Shown here piece after piece: positions 51,136 through 60,873 of a stretch of 64,000 nt of DNA. The stretch lies in NCBI GenBank assembly GCA_920105625.2, contig OV050032.1:72521879-72585878 (forward strand), written 5' to 3'. Position numbers and translations under genes: made by a program. This DNA comes from Clusia tigrina (Eukaryota > Arthropoda > Insecta > Diptera > Clusiidae). Positions within the stretch are counted from its first letter, which is position 1, and the number at the start of each line of letters is the position of its first letter. The notes below the pieces were generated by a model. The model saw only the letters and a list, made by a program, of their open reading frames with translations. It was not told the DNA's origin and made no database searches.

Positions 51136-53451
51136 ATGGGGAAAACAAGCTGGGTTTACGTGCTACGGAAAGATGAGTTGGTGATTTTTGCGGAGGAATT
51201 CGGTTTGGAAACTACAGGCACAGTAGATGACCTCCGAAAGCGGCTTTCTGAGTTTTTCACAGAAACGGTACTGACTCAGGAGCAACAATACCGGTTGATG
51301 AATCTACAACGCAGTCATGTTAAAAGCACATCACCAAGGCCGGCTGCATCCATAGTTCCCAGCGAAACGCTGGAAGTGGACAGGCCAAGCACATACGCAG
51401 GTGCAACTCTACCAGCGTGGAATCCAGAAGTACGGGGAATACCACAGCATCCTTACGTTTCACCTGCACCAATGGATCAACAATACAACGGGTCTACACA
51501 GTACGCCGCTGTTATTGATCAAGTACGGAAGTGGTCTCTTAACTTTGACGGTGGACGTGACCCACTAGCTTTTATCGAGCGAGTGGAAGAACTTGCAGAT
51601 GTGTACGGAATAAACAAAGATTTCCTTCCTCGTACTATGCCTGAACTCTTGAGAGAACGAGCACTCATGTGGTTCAGAAACAACAATCGAGCGTGGCGGG
51701 AATGGAGCACATATAGGAGGGACTTCCTGAAATTCTTTTTACCGGCCCGTTTCATGGAGAAACTCGACGACCAGATCCGACAGCGTCACCAGAGGCATCG
51801 AGAGTCATTCAAGCAGTATGTTCTCGAACTGCAAAATCTTATGCGACACGTGGAGTATTCGGAGGAGCAGAAACTGGAAAGAATCTTCCAGAACAGTCTG
51901 CCACAATATCAGCTATACGTGCGCCGTAGAGATTTCGTATCGCTACAGGAGCTGATAGAGATGGCCGAGGATTTGGAGAGCATACGGGGAGAAGGCGAAC
52001 AGCTAGCAGCGCCACCCACACAAAGGCGAACAGAGCAAGGTCCACCTCGAGAGGTAAGGAACCGACAGGTGACGGTAGAGAGCAAAGTGGCACCTATACA
52101 TCCCAAAACAGCCTGCCGGCGTTGTGGCCAAAATGGTCACATAGCACGACTATGTCGCAACGTGCAAATACTGTTTTGTTGGGAGTGTGGCCATAGGGGA
52201 GTTAGGACGATCGAGTGCTGCAACCAGAGAGCACCACCCAACAGAAGACTACCGTCGGACACGCAGCATGGGGCAGAGCAGCGACACCAGGCTTTATCAT
52301 GGAAAAACGCATTGCACTGTGTCGGGCAACGAATCTGCGCTAACGTTTCTATTGGCACAGAAACTGTCACCGCGACGCTGGACACAGGTGCAACGCACAG
52401 TTTTATGAGCAGACGCCTAGCACACAAGTTACGCGCTTCTACCGGCAAATTGGGAAAATCCCATACCAGAGCGCTTATGGCAGATGGAAGAGCTAGGAGG
52501 GTCAAAGAGACATTTGTGACGAATGTAAGGTTTGGAGGGCAGGCATGCCAGATAGAACTACTTATCATGCCTGACTCCAGTGATGATCTACTTCTGGGAG
52601 TGGATTTCATGACAAGCCTGGGAACGACATTGAAGTGCGGCGATCAGGAGATCACGCTGGGACCTCATAACGGTTGTGTGCAACCACGAGACTTTGCAAC
52701 GTGCACGACAATCCGCGTTGAGAACTTCCCACAAGTAAATGCATCAATGCCTTCCAAGAGGCCAACTAACGTCAGAAATTCTAAGGAACAGAGACACAAC
52801 AGAGAATACAGCGGAAGCCAACGCAGTAGCAAATATACATCACCAGGAACAAGTATTACACACACGAACGCATTCACTGGCTACGGATTCTGCCGAGGGA
52901 AAACCAAAACCGAATTACCACAGGGGCCTCAGGAGAAGAACACGGGCGCACCAAGTGGTAGTGAGATCACGCCATTAAGGCGTCAAACGACCAGGATAAG
53001 CAGCGCATCTTCCAGTTATTCCGCAAGGTGTTCGCCAGCGCGGGAAACCCGAGAAATGCCACGTAGACAAACCGACAGATCCAGAGACCTACGGCGTGCA
53101 ATTAGCTGCTCTAACAGCAGCAGAAGCATTGACAAGAGGGACGAACGCGACGCACATAGCCACCGCAGCAACAGTACTAGACAACGGAACGGTGCTACCG
53201 GGAGCCCGTCAACAGAGAAACGGATGCCAAATACAGACGACTCAGCCACACAATGGAACCATGTCACATCCCAAAGTTTAGAAAAGCTACAGGAATCGAA
53301 AGGAGCTGGTCTACCACAGAGCTTAGTAGCAGAAATTGTGCGTAAAGCTAAAGAGGCACAGGAGAACCCGGCACAAAGACGATTGCGGTTAACGCGAGAC
53401 GCGTACCGAGTGACCCTCTGCCATGACGTGGTTAAAATTTCTCGTCGGTGA
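51136..53451 (+). CDS. gag-pro: Gag-protease polyprotein of an LTR retroelement
   Basis: The frame is 771 codons from an ATG with A at -3 and G at +4. The A is supplied by the adjoining satellite. Residues ~8-45 ([14 protein letters not shown]) look like a small helical SAP-type domain. Residues ~132-280 ([20 protein letters not shown] onward) resemble the retrotransposon Gag capsid region. A zinc knuckle CX2CX4HX4C uses C327, C330, H335 and C340. A second one has C348, C351, V356 and C361, with valine where histidine is usual. A retropepsin follows, with catalytic DTGA at D416 and LLGVDF at ~486-491. Gag and protease share one frame without a shift. Residues ~505-771 are Ser/Arg/Thr-rich and match nothing I recognise; other frames stay open in pieces here, so this tail may be a degraded or deletion-joined region. 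The frame is also open upstream for 22 satellite codons to 51,070; I take 51,136 as the real start. Its role would be to form particles and process Gag, possibly for a partner element. Confidence 0.82.
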   Translation: MGKTSWVYVLRKDELVIFAEEFGLETTGTVDDLRKRLSEFFTETVLTQEQQYRLMNLQRSHVKSTSPRPAASIVPSETLEVDRPSTYAGATLPAWNPEVRGIPQHPYVSPAPMDQQYNGSTQYAAVIDQVRKWSLNFDGGRDPLAFIERVEELADVYGINKDFLPRTMPELLRERALMWFRNNNRAWREWSTYRRDFLKFFLPARFMEKLDDQIRQRHQRHRESFKQYVLELQNLMRHVEYSEEQKLERIFQNSLPQYQLYVRRRDFVSLQELIEMAEDLESIRGEGEQLAAPPTQRRTEQGPPREVRNRQVTVESKVAPIHPKTACRRCGQNGHIARLCRNVQILFCWECGHRGVRTIECCNQRAPPNRRLPSDTQHGAEQRHQALSWKNALHCVGQRICANVSIGTETVTATLDTGATHSFMSRRLAHKLRASTGKLGKSHTRALMADGRARRVKETFVTNVRFGGQACQIELLIMPDSSDDLLLGVDFMTSLGTTLKCGDQEITLGPHNGCVQPRDFATCTTIRVENFPQVNASMPSKRPTNVRNSKEQRHNREYSGSQRSSKYTSPGTSITHTNAFTGYGFCRGKTKTELPQGPQEKNTGAPSGSEITPLRRQTTRISSASSSYSARCSPARETREMPRRQTDRSRDLRRAISCSNSSRSIDKRDERDAHSHRSNSTRQRNGATGSPSTEKRMPNTDDSATQWNHVTSQSLEKLQESKGAGLPQSLVAEIVRKAKEAQENPAQRRLRLTRDAYRVTLCHDVVKISRR

Positions 53452-53454
53452 AGT

Positions 53455-53464
53455 TGGGAGGGCG
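53455..53464 (+). other. Probable polypurine tract
   Basis: The sequence TGGGAGGGCG lies immediately before TGTGACGA. In LTR retroelements a purine-rich tract directly upstream of the 3' LTR primes plus-strand DNA synthesis. It begins only three bases after the gag-pro stop codon. The assignment rests on position and composition alone. Confidence 0.6.
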
Positions 53465-53502
53465 TGTGACGAGCAAAATTATTGACTAATTTTGTTCGCA
53501 CA
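53465..53502 (+). repeat. Long hairpin at the start of the LTR
   Basis: The left arm TGTGACGAGCAAAATTA (53,465-53,481) and right arm TAATTTTGTTCGCACA (53,487-53,502) pair with one bulged base and one mismatch around a 5-base loop TTGAC. This is an unusually long dyad at an LTR end, where integrase would bind. Its function is unknown. Confidence 0.75.
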
Positions 53503-53703
53503 ATAATTCCCCAAAGCAATAGTCACTGCGAGAATGGACCGCCAGCATCACTCGCGTGCGAAGAAGTTTGAGTGCTAACCAATCACCTTGCGCGGCCCCA
53601 TCAACACTTAATGTGAATTCTTAGAATACCTTCGCACCAATAGAAACCACGGCGAAAGCGGGAGCGCATGAAATGCACAAAATAATAAACGTTGGTCAAT
53701 AAA

Positions 53704-53866
53704 GCACATGCAAATTGTACCAACAACTACGTAAGCGGAATGTCAACAGCAGCATTGGTAAAGCCTAGCCAGCCGCTTGCGTAAGACAAGGAAAAAGGAA
53801 TTGCATGTGAATTATACCAACACGAATGCGCCGACAGTCTTGGCGAACTCAAGCCAGCCGTGTGCA
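53704..53866 (+). repeat. Degenerate direct repeat in U3
   Basis: ACATGCAAATTGTACCAACA (~53,705) resembles GCATGTGAATTATACCAACA (~53,803). Downstream, CATTGGTAAAGCCTAGCCAG with CCGCTTGC (~53,753) resembles TCTTGGCGAACTCAAGCCAG with CCGTGTGC (~53,838). The two halves are diverged tandem copies of about 85-97 bp. Repeats in U3 are often enhancer-like in LTR elements, but no role is shown here. Confidence 0.5.
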
Positions 53867-54091
53867 CTGATCGACAACAACAACAACACTGCAAGCAGGT
53901 TTCAATTAATCCGTCGTTAATTACAACAACACGACTCGGTAGAATTTACCGAGTGCGTTAGCTCGGGAAATAGAACGACAACAACACGAGGAACGAATGA
54001 AAAGAAAAAAGAGACAACGACATAACAATCGTTGTGCAGACAAGTTGCGCGGACATCACACAAAGGGGAAACGCACAAATAGTTTTCAAAC

Positions 54092-54126
54092 GCTGGTGGA
54101 TAATTGAATTAATATTAACCACCAGC
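54092..54126 (+). repeat. Inverted repeat in U3
   Basis: GCTGGTGG at 54,092-54,099 and CCACCAGC at 54,119-54,126 are perfect inverses. The arms extend to 13 bases with one mismatch (TAAT/ATTA), leaving a short AT-rich loop. The stem-loop lies about 300 bp upstream of the TATA box and might be a protein-binding dyad. Confidence 0.7.
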
Positions 54127-54145
54127 AGAAGAAAATCATGCGTAC

Positions 54146-54240
54146 AATAACAACAACAGGGCGTGCAACAACAACAACAGGGCGTGCAACAACAACTACA
54201 GGGCGTGCAACAGCAACGACGGGCCGCTGCAACTACTACG
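54146..54240 (+). repeat. 21-bp CAA-rich tandem repeat in U3
   Basis: GGCGTGCAACAACAACAACA begins at 54,160 and recurs at 54,181 and 54,202, each 21 bp on, with a degenerate fourth start (GGGCCGCTGCAAC) near 54,221. CAA-rich runs of this kind are common in Drosophila and other fly sequence. Confidence 0.85.
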
Positions 54241-54395
54241 CGCTTGACAACAGCCGGACTTTTCCAGGAAGACGCTGAGGGTCGCCTAAGGTCAAGAGGA
54301 AAACACCAACAATGCCTTGGCCTTAGCAGCAGGAAGCGGTAGTCGGAGCACCGGCCAGCGGGACTGGAACAACAACTAGAAGTTCAACAGGTGGC

Positions 54396-54402
54396 TATAA
54401 AA
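54396..54402 (+). promoter_or_regulatory. TATA box of the LTR promoter
   Basis: TATAAAA lies in GTGGCTATAAAAGCGCC, a strong match to an RNA polymerase II TATA box. Transcription would be expected to start about 25-30 bp downstream, near 54,425, in CATACGCTCTC. It points rightward, away from gag-pro and into the right-hand satellite, as expected for a 3' LTR copy. Confidence 0.65.
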
Positions 54403-54559
54403 GCGCCTGCAACCGGGCATACGCTCTCTTTTTCCCTGCTAAGACATCGCGTAAGTAAGTACTGAAGAAACTTTGCCGCATAGACGCCACGAGACTAGGA
54501 AACATTACCAACGGACACACACACACACAAGCGCTGCATTTACTACGAGTGTTGGACTT

Positions 54560-54791
54560 TAATCCACTCTCATAATAAACCAGAGTTTGTTTGTCAGCGT
54601 TAGAAGCGGTGGAAGTGGTTTGTCAATCCACCACCGTTGAAACGAAAGACTAAAGGCACAGACTGAGACATTAAGAAGAACTGAGTTTGCTACGAACGCT
54701 GGGTTTTTCAATCCGCCTTCATAGAAAACCAGGACTTGCTTCTCAGAGTCAAACCGGTGGAAGTGGTTTTTCAATCCACCACCGTCGAGAC
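54560..54791 (+). repeat. Tandem duplication with hairpins in the R region
   Basis: GGTGGAAGTGGTTTGTCAAT at 54,608 recurs as GGTGGAAGTGGTTTTTCAAT at 54,756, 148 bp later, with matching surroundings (TCATAATAAACCAGAG / TCATAGAAAACCAGGA). Each copy contains GGTGGA...TCCACC, which can form a small hairpin. A shorter third remnant (GGCCTTCATAAAGCCC) follows near 54,827. Confidence 0.75.
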
Positions 54792-54891
54792 TGGAGACAG
54801 GACGGCACAGCACCAAGTTCAGGAGCGGCCTTCATAAAGCCCATCATTTCTATGTAATAACGTGTAAGCCTAGTGATAAGCGTAAATATTA

Positions 54892-54897
54892 AATAAA
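54892..54897 (+). terminator. Poly(A) signal of the LTR
   Basis: AATAAA occurs in ATATTAAATAAAGAAAAC, about 495 bp after the TATA box and ~90 bp before the LTR end, the expected order for R/U5. Two other AATAAA motifs at 53,684 and 53,698 lie in U3 and are less well placed. Confidence 0.6.
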
Positions 54898-54930
54898 GAA
54901 AACTTAAAATACAACTACTGAGTAATTTCC

Positions 54931-54988
54931 TGTAACGACCCCTGGAGCCGCTGAGTTTTTACCCCAGCTATAAATTTGAGTCGTTACA
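54931..54988 (+). repeat. Perfect 8-bp inverted repeat at the LTR right end
   Basis: TGTAACGA at 54,931-54,938 is the exact inverse of TCGTTACA at 54,981-54,988. It therefore matches the LTR right end better than the LTR left end (TGTGACGA) does. It may be a second end-like site inside U5, or a clue that the LTR border is more complex than assumed. Confidence 0.7.
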
Positions 54989-56350
54989 GTGGTGCTACGC
55001 TTGAGTCCCAAAACAAATTCTGATAATAATCCAAATGGCCCTTACTTCTACACGGTGCGTCCTACACCTATCAAAGTTTGATACAATCAAATGCTATTAA
55101 CACTTTACTGGAGCGTCCTACACCTATCAAAGTTGCAACAATCAAATGCTAGTAACTGTTTACTGGAGCGACATAAAATATTGAAATTTTGTGACAATAA
55201 AGTCCTCGTGCCTCTTGTCAATTTAAGCTTTCGATCATAGCCATGCTACCCTTGAGTCCCAAATCAAACATTGATAAAACTTCAAATGGCCCTAACTTGT
55301 ATACGGTGCCAATAAAGTACTCGTGCCTCTTGTCAATTTAAGCTATCGCTCATAGCTCTGCTACCCTTGAGTTCCAAATAAAACACTGATACAACTTCAA
55401 ATAGCCCTAACTTTAATACAGTGTGTCCTACACCTATCAAAGTTTGCAACAATCAAATGCTTGTAACTTTTTACTGGAGCGTCATAAAATCGACTATCAA
55501 AGTTTGCAACAATCAAATGCTTGTAACTTTTTACTGGAGCGTCATAAAATCGTGAAATTTTGTGGCAATAAAGTACTCGAGCCTCTTGTCAATTAAAGTT
55601 ATCGCTCATAGCTGTGCTTGAGTCCCAAAACAAACACTGATAATAATTCAAATGGCCCTAACTTCTGCACGGTGCGTCCTACACCTATCAAAGTTTGCAA
55701 CAATCAAATGCTTGTAACTTTTTACTGGAGCGTCATAAAATCTTGAAATGTTGTGGCAATAAAGTACTCGAGCCTCTTGTCAATTAAAGTTATCGCTCAT
55801 AGCTGTGCTACGCTTGAGTCCCAAAACAAACACTGATAATAATTCAAATGGCCCTAACTTCTACACGGTGCGTCCTACACCTATCAAAGTTTGCAACAAT
55901 CAAATGCTTGTAACTTTTACTGGAGCGTCATAAAATCTGGAAATGTTGTGGCAATAAAGTACTCGAGCCTCTTGTCAATTAAAGTTATCGCTCATAGCTG
56001 TGCTACGCTTGAGTCCCAAAACAAATACTGATAAAACTTCAAATGGCCCTAACTTCTATACGGTGCGTCCTACACCTATCAAAGTTTGATACAATCAAAT
56101 GCTATTAACACTTTACTGGAGCGTCCTATACCTATCAAAGTTGCAACAAAAATGCTAGTAACTTTTTACTGGAGCGACATAAAATATTGAAATTTTGTGA
56201 CAATAAAGTCCTCGTGCCTCTTGTCAATTTAAGCTCTCGCTCATAGCCATGCTACCCTTGAGTCCCAAATCAAACATTGATAAAACTTCAAATGGCCCTA
56301 ACTTGTATACGGTGCCAATAAAGTACTCGTGCCTCTTGTCAATTTAAGCT
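54989..56350 (+). repeat. Rearranged satellite right of the retroelement
   Basis: Satellite resumes as GTGGTGCTACGCTTGAG. This stretch is irregular. Two monomers, at ~55,305 and ~56,311, share the same internal deletion that fuses ACGGTGC to CAATAAAG, about 1006 bp apart. A 59-bp segment is exactly repeated (55,434-55,492 and 55,494-55,552). A monomer at ~55,615 lacks CTACG (GCTGTGCTTGAG). No gene is seen. Confidence 0.87.
55434..55552 (+). repeat. Exact 59-bp partial-monomer tandem duplication
   Basis: The segment from CTATCAAAGTTTGC to CATAAAATCG is present twice without a mismatch, separated by a single A. It again begins in the CTATCAAAGTTTG region that marks other duplication joints. 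Confidence 0.92.
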
Positions 56351-59300
56351 ATCGCTCATAGCTCTGCTACCCTTGAGTCCCAAATAAAACACTGATACAA
56401 CTTCAAATAGCCCTAACTTTTATACAGTGCGTCCTACACCTATCAAAGTTTGCAACAATCAAATGCTTGTAGCTTTTTACTTGAGCGTCATAAAATCGTG
56501 AAATTTTGTGGCAATAAAGTACTCGAGCCTCTTGTCAATTAAAGTTATCGCTCATAGCTGTGCTACCCTTGAGTCCCGAAAGAAACGCTGATAATACTTC
56601 AAATGCCCCTAACTTCTATACGGTGCGTCCTACACCTATCAAAGTTTGCAACAATCAAATGCTTGTAACTTTTTACTGGAGCGTCATAAAATCGTGAAAT
56701 TTTGTGGCAATAAAGTACTCGAGCCTCTTGTCAATTAAAGTTATCGCTCATAGCTGTGCTACGCTTGAGTCCCAAAATAAACACTGATAATAATTCAAAT
56801 GGCCCTAACTTCTACACGGTGCGTCCTACACCTATCAAAGTTTGCAACAATCAAATGCTTGTAACTTTTTACTGGAGCGTCATAAAATCGTGAAATTTTG
56901 TGGCAATAAAGTACTTGAGCCTCTTGTCAATTAAAGTTATCGCTCATAGCTGTGCTACGCTTGAGCCCCAAAACAAACACTGGTAATAATTCAAATGGCC
57001 CTAACTTCTACACGGTGCGTCCTACACCTATCAAAGTTTTCAACAATCAAATGCTTGTAACTTTTTACTGGAGCGTCATAAAATCTTGAAATGTTGTGGC
57101 AATATAGGACTCGAGCCTCTCGTCAATTAAAGTTATCGCTCATAGCTGTGCTACGCTTGAGTCCCAAAACAAACACTGATAAAACTTCAAATGGCCCTAA
57201 CTTCTATACGGTGCGTCCTACACCTATCAAAGTTTGATACAATCAAATGCTATTAACACTTTACTGGAGCGTCCTACACCTATCAAAGTTGCAACAATCA
57301 AATGCTTGTAACTTTTTACTGGAGCGACATAAAATATTGAAATTTTGTGACAATAAAGTCCTCGAGCCTCTTGTCAATTTAAGCTATCGCTCATAGCTCT
57401 TCTACCCTTGAGTCCCAAATCAAACATTGATAAAACTTCAAATGGCCCTAACTTGTATATTGTGCGTCCTACACCTATCAAAGTTTGCAACAATCAAATG
57501 CATGTAACTTTTTACTGGAGCGTCATAAAATCTTGGAGTTTTGTGACAATAAAGCCTCTTGTCAATTTAAGCTATCGCTCGTAGCTCTTCTACCCTTGAG
57601 TCCCAAATAAAACACTGATACAACTTAAAATAGCCCTAACTTTTATACACTGCGTCCTACACCTATCAAAGTTTGCAACAATCAAATGCTTGTAACTTTT
57701 CAATGGAGCGTCATAAAATCGTGAAATTTTGTGGCAATAAAGTCCTCGAGCCTCTTGTCAATTTAAGCTATCGCTCATAGCTCTTCTACCCTTGAGTCCC
57801 AAATAAAACACTGATACAACTTAAAATAGCCCTAACTTTTATACAGTGCGTCCTACACCTATCAAAGTTTGCAACAATCAAATGCTTGTAACTTTTTACT
57901 GGAGCGTCATAAAATCTTGAAATGTTGTGGCAGTAAAGTACTCGAGCCTCTTGTCAATTAAAGTTATCGCTCATAGCTGTGCTACGCTTGAGTCCCAAAA
58001 CAAACACTGATAATAATTCAAATGGCCCTAACTTCTACACGGTGCGTCCTACACCTATCAAAGTTTGCAACAATCAAATGCTTGTAACTTTTACTGGAGC
58101 GTCATAAAATCTGGAAATGTTGTGGCAATAAAGTACTCGAGCCTCTTGTCAGTTAAAGTTATCGCTCATAGCTGTGCTACGCTTGAGTCCCAAAACAAAT
58201 ACTGATAAAACTTCAAATGGCCCTAACTTCTATACGGTGCGTCCTACACCTATCAAAGTTTGATACAATCAAATGCTATTAACACTTTACTGGAGCGTCC
58301 TATACCTATCAAAGTTGCAACAAAAATGCTAGTAACTTTTTACTGGAGCGACATAAAATATTGAAATTTTGTGACAATAAAGTCCTCGTGCCTCTTGTCA
58401 ATTTAAGCTTTCGCTCATAGCCATGCTACCCTTGAATCCCAAATCAAACATTGATAAAACTTCAAATGGCCCTAACTTGTATACGGTGCGTCCTACACCT
58501 ATCAAAGTTTGCAACAATCAAATGCTTGTAACATTTTACTGGAGCGACATAAAATATTGAAATTTTGTGACAATAAAGTCCTCGTGCCTCTTGTCAGTTT
58601 AAGCTTTCGCTCATAGCCATGCTACCCTTGAGTCCCAAATCAAACATTGATAAAACTTCAAATTTCCCTAACTTGTATACGGTGCGTCCTACACCTATCA
58701 AAGTTTGCAACAATCAAATGCTTGTAACTTTTTACTGGAGCGTCATAAAATCTTGAAATTTTGTGGCAATAAAGTACTCGAGCCTCTTGTCAATTAAAGT
58801 TATCGCTCATAGCTGTGCTACGCTTGAGTCCCAAAACAAACACTGATAATAATTCAAATGGCCCTAACTTCTACACGGTGCGTCCTACACCTATCAAAGT
58901 TTGCAACAATCAAATGCTTGTAACTTTTTACTGGTGCGTCATAAAATCTTGAAATGTTGTGGCAATAAAGTACTCGAGCCTCTTGTCAATTAAAGTTATC
59001 GCTCATAGCTGTGCTACGCTTGAGTCCCAAAACAAACACTGATAATAATTCAAATGGCCCTAACTTCTACACGGTGCGTCCTACACCTATCAAAGTTTGC
59101 AACAATCAAAAGCTTGTAACTTTTTACTGGAGCGTCATAAAATCTTGAAATGTTGTGGCAATAAAGTACTCGAGCCTCTTGTCAATTAAAGTTATCGCTC
59201 ATAGCTGTGCTACGCTTGAGTCCCAAAACAACCACTGATAAAACTTCGAATGGCCCTAACTTTTATACGGTGCGTCCTACACCTATCAAAGTTTGATACA

Positions 59301-60873
59301 ATCAAATGCTATTAACACTTTACTGGATCGTCCTACACCTATCAAAGTTGCAACAATCAAATGCTTGTAACTTTTTACTGGAGCGATATAAAATATTGAA
59401 ATTTTGTGACAATAATGTCCTCGAGCCTCTTGTCAATTTAAGCTATCGCTCATAGCTCTTCTACCCTTGAGTCCCAAATAAAACACTGATACAACTTAAA
59501 ATAGCCCTAACTTTTATACAGTGCGTCCTACACCTATCAAAGTTTGCAACAATCAAATGCATGTAACTTTTTACTGGAGCGTCATAAAATCTTGGAGTTT
59601 TGTGACAATAACGACTCTTGTCAATTTAAGCTATCGCTCATAGCTCTGCTACCCTTGAGTCCCAAATAAAACACTGATACAACTTCAAATAGCCCTAACT
59701 TTTATACAGTGCGTCCTACACCTATCAAAGTTTGCAACAATCAAATGCTTGTAGCTTTTTACTGGAGCGTCATAAAATCGTGAAATTTTGTGGCAATAAA
59801 GTACTCGAGCCTCTTGTCAATTAAAGTTATCGCTCATAGCTGTGCTACGCTTGAGTCCCAAAATAAACACTGATAATAATTCAAATGGCCCTAACTTCTA
59901 CACGGTGCGTCCTACACCTATCAAAGTTTGCAACAATCAAATGCTTGTAACTTTTTACTGGAGCGTCATAAAATCGTGAAATTTTGTGGCAATAAAGTAC
60001 TCGAGCCTCTTGTCAATTAAAGTTATCGCTCATAGCTGTGCTACGCTTGAGTCCCAAAACAAACACTAATAATAATTCAAATGGCCCTAACTTCTACACG
60101 GTGCGTCCTACACCTATCAAAGTTTGCAACAATCAAATGCTTGTAACTTTTTACTGGAGCGTCATAAAATCTTGAAATGTTGTGGCAATAAAGTACTCGA
60201 GCCTCTTGTCAATTAAAGTTATCGCTCATAGCTGTGCTACGCTTGAGTCCCAAAACAAACACTGATAATAATTCAAATGGCCCTAACTTCTACACGGTGC
60301 GTCCTACACCTATCAAAGTTTGCAACAATCAAAAGCTTGTTACTTTTTACTGGAGCGTCATAAAGTCTTGAAATGTTGTGGCAATAAAGTACTCGAGCCT
60401 CTTGTCAATTAAAGTTATCGCTCATAGCTGTGCTACGCTTGAGTCCCAAAACAACCACTGATAAAACTTCGAATGGCCCTAACTTCTATACGGTGCGTCC
60501 TACACCTATCAAAGTTTGATACAATCAAATGCTATTAACACTTTACTGGAGCGTCCTACACCTATCAAAGTTGCAACAATCAAATGCTTGTAACTTTTTA
60601 CTGGAGCGACATAAAATATTGAAATTTTGTGACAATAAAGTCCTCGAGCCTCTTGTCAATTTAAGCTATCGCTCATAGCTCTTCTACCCTTGAGTCCCAA
60701 ATAAAACACTGATACAACTTAAAATAGCCCTAACTTCTATACGGTGCGTCCTACACCTATCAAAGTTTGCAACAATCAAATGCTTGTAACTTTTTACTGG
60801 AGCGTCATAAAATCTTGAAATTTAGTGACAATAAAGTACTCGTGCCTCTTGTCAATTTAAGCTATCGCTCATA
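56351..60873 (+). repeat. Right-domain satellite paralogous to ~36.8-41.7 kb
   Basis: Matching landmarks lie 19,516 bp apart at first (CGAAAGAAACGCTG 37,061/56,577), then 19,712 bp (TTTTCAATGGAGCG 37,989/57,701), then 19,124 bp (CAAATTTCCC ~39,542/58,666; CCACTG 40,108/59,232 and 41,331/60,455). The steps are one extra 196-bp monomer on the right and three fewer (588 bp) further on. No gene is seen. Confidence 0.87.

Larger units (their letters stand above)
51134..54988 (+). mobile_element. LTR retrotransposon fragment (Ty3/gypsy-like), 5'-truncated and without pol
   Basis: An island of about 3.85 kb, unrelated to the satellite and visibly richer in G+C. It contains an intact gag-protease frame, a purine-rich tract, and a long terminal segment with promoter, poly(A) signal and TGTGACGA...TCGTTACA ends, read as a 3' LTR. 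There is no 5' LTR or leader, and no room for reverse transcriptase, RNase H and integrase between the protease and the LTR. Domain order and the CX2CX4HX4C knuckle indicate an LTR element of the Ty3/gypsy type. Long-LTR lineages such as Osvaldo and Ulysses of Drosophila are conceivable relatives, but I cannot confirm the family. No target-site duplication is seen, and the satellite phase jumps about 45 bp across the insertion. Confidence 0.85.
53465..54988 (+). repeat. Inferred 3' long terminal repeat (~1.52 kb)
   Basis: The segment starts TGTGACGA and ends TCGTTACA, near-perfect inverted ends (7 of 8) of the TG...CA kind, directly after a purine tract and directly before satellite. It contains a TATA box at 54,396 and a poly(A) signal at 54,892. 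This suggests U3 of ~960 bp, R of ~490 bp and a short U5 of ~75 bp, though the R borders are estimates. No second LTR is in the window, so the limits cannot be checked by comparison. It also holds several internal repeats and hairpins, annotated separately. The minus-strand open frame at 54,559-54,816 lies in repeated LTR sequence and is not treated as a gene. Confidence 0.7.

Noticed and set aside
52187..53281. Plus-strand open frames in other phases (52,187-52,408, 52,739-52,978, 53,096-53,281)
   Set aside because: None has a recognisable domain or good start. The last two are mentioned as a possible clue to a frameshifted tail, not as genes.
51519..53519. Minus-strand open frames of 65-167 codons across gag-pro
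   Set aside because: They are shadows of the plus-strand frame, which carries the Gag, zinc-knuckle and protease motifs. None shows a recognisable domain.
54559..54816. 85-codon minus-strand open frame in the LTR
   Set aside because: It lies within the duplicated, hairpin-bearing R region and encodes two similar halves because the DNA is duplicated. It is not supported as a gene.
54931..54988. A separate 58-bp element bounded by TGTAACGA and TCGTTACA
   Set aside because: It is too short and has no target duplication. It is more simply part of U5, so I report it only as an inverted repeat.
53465..54988. An env gene or third open reading frame
   Set aside because: There is no open frame of adequate length, and the region has LTR features (TATA box, poly(A) signal, TG...CA ends).
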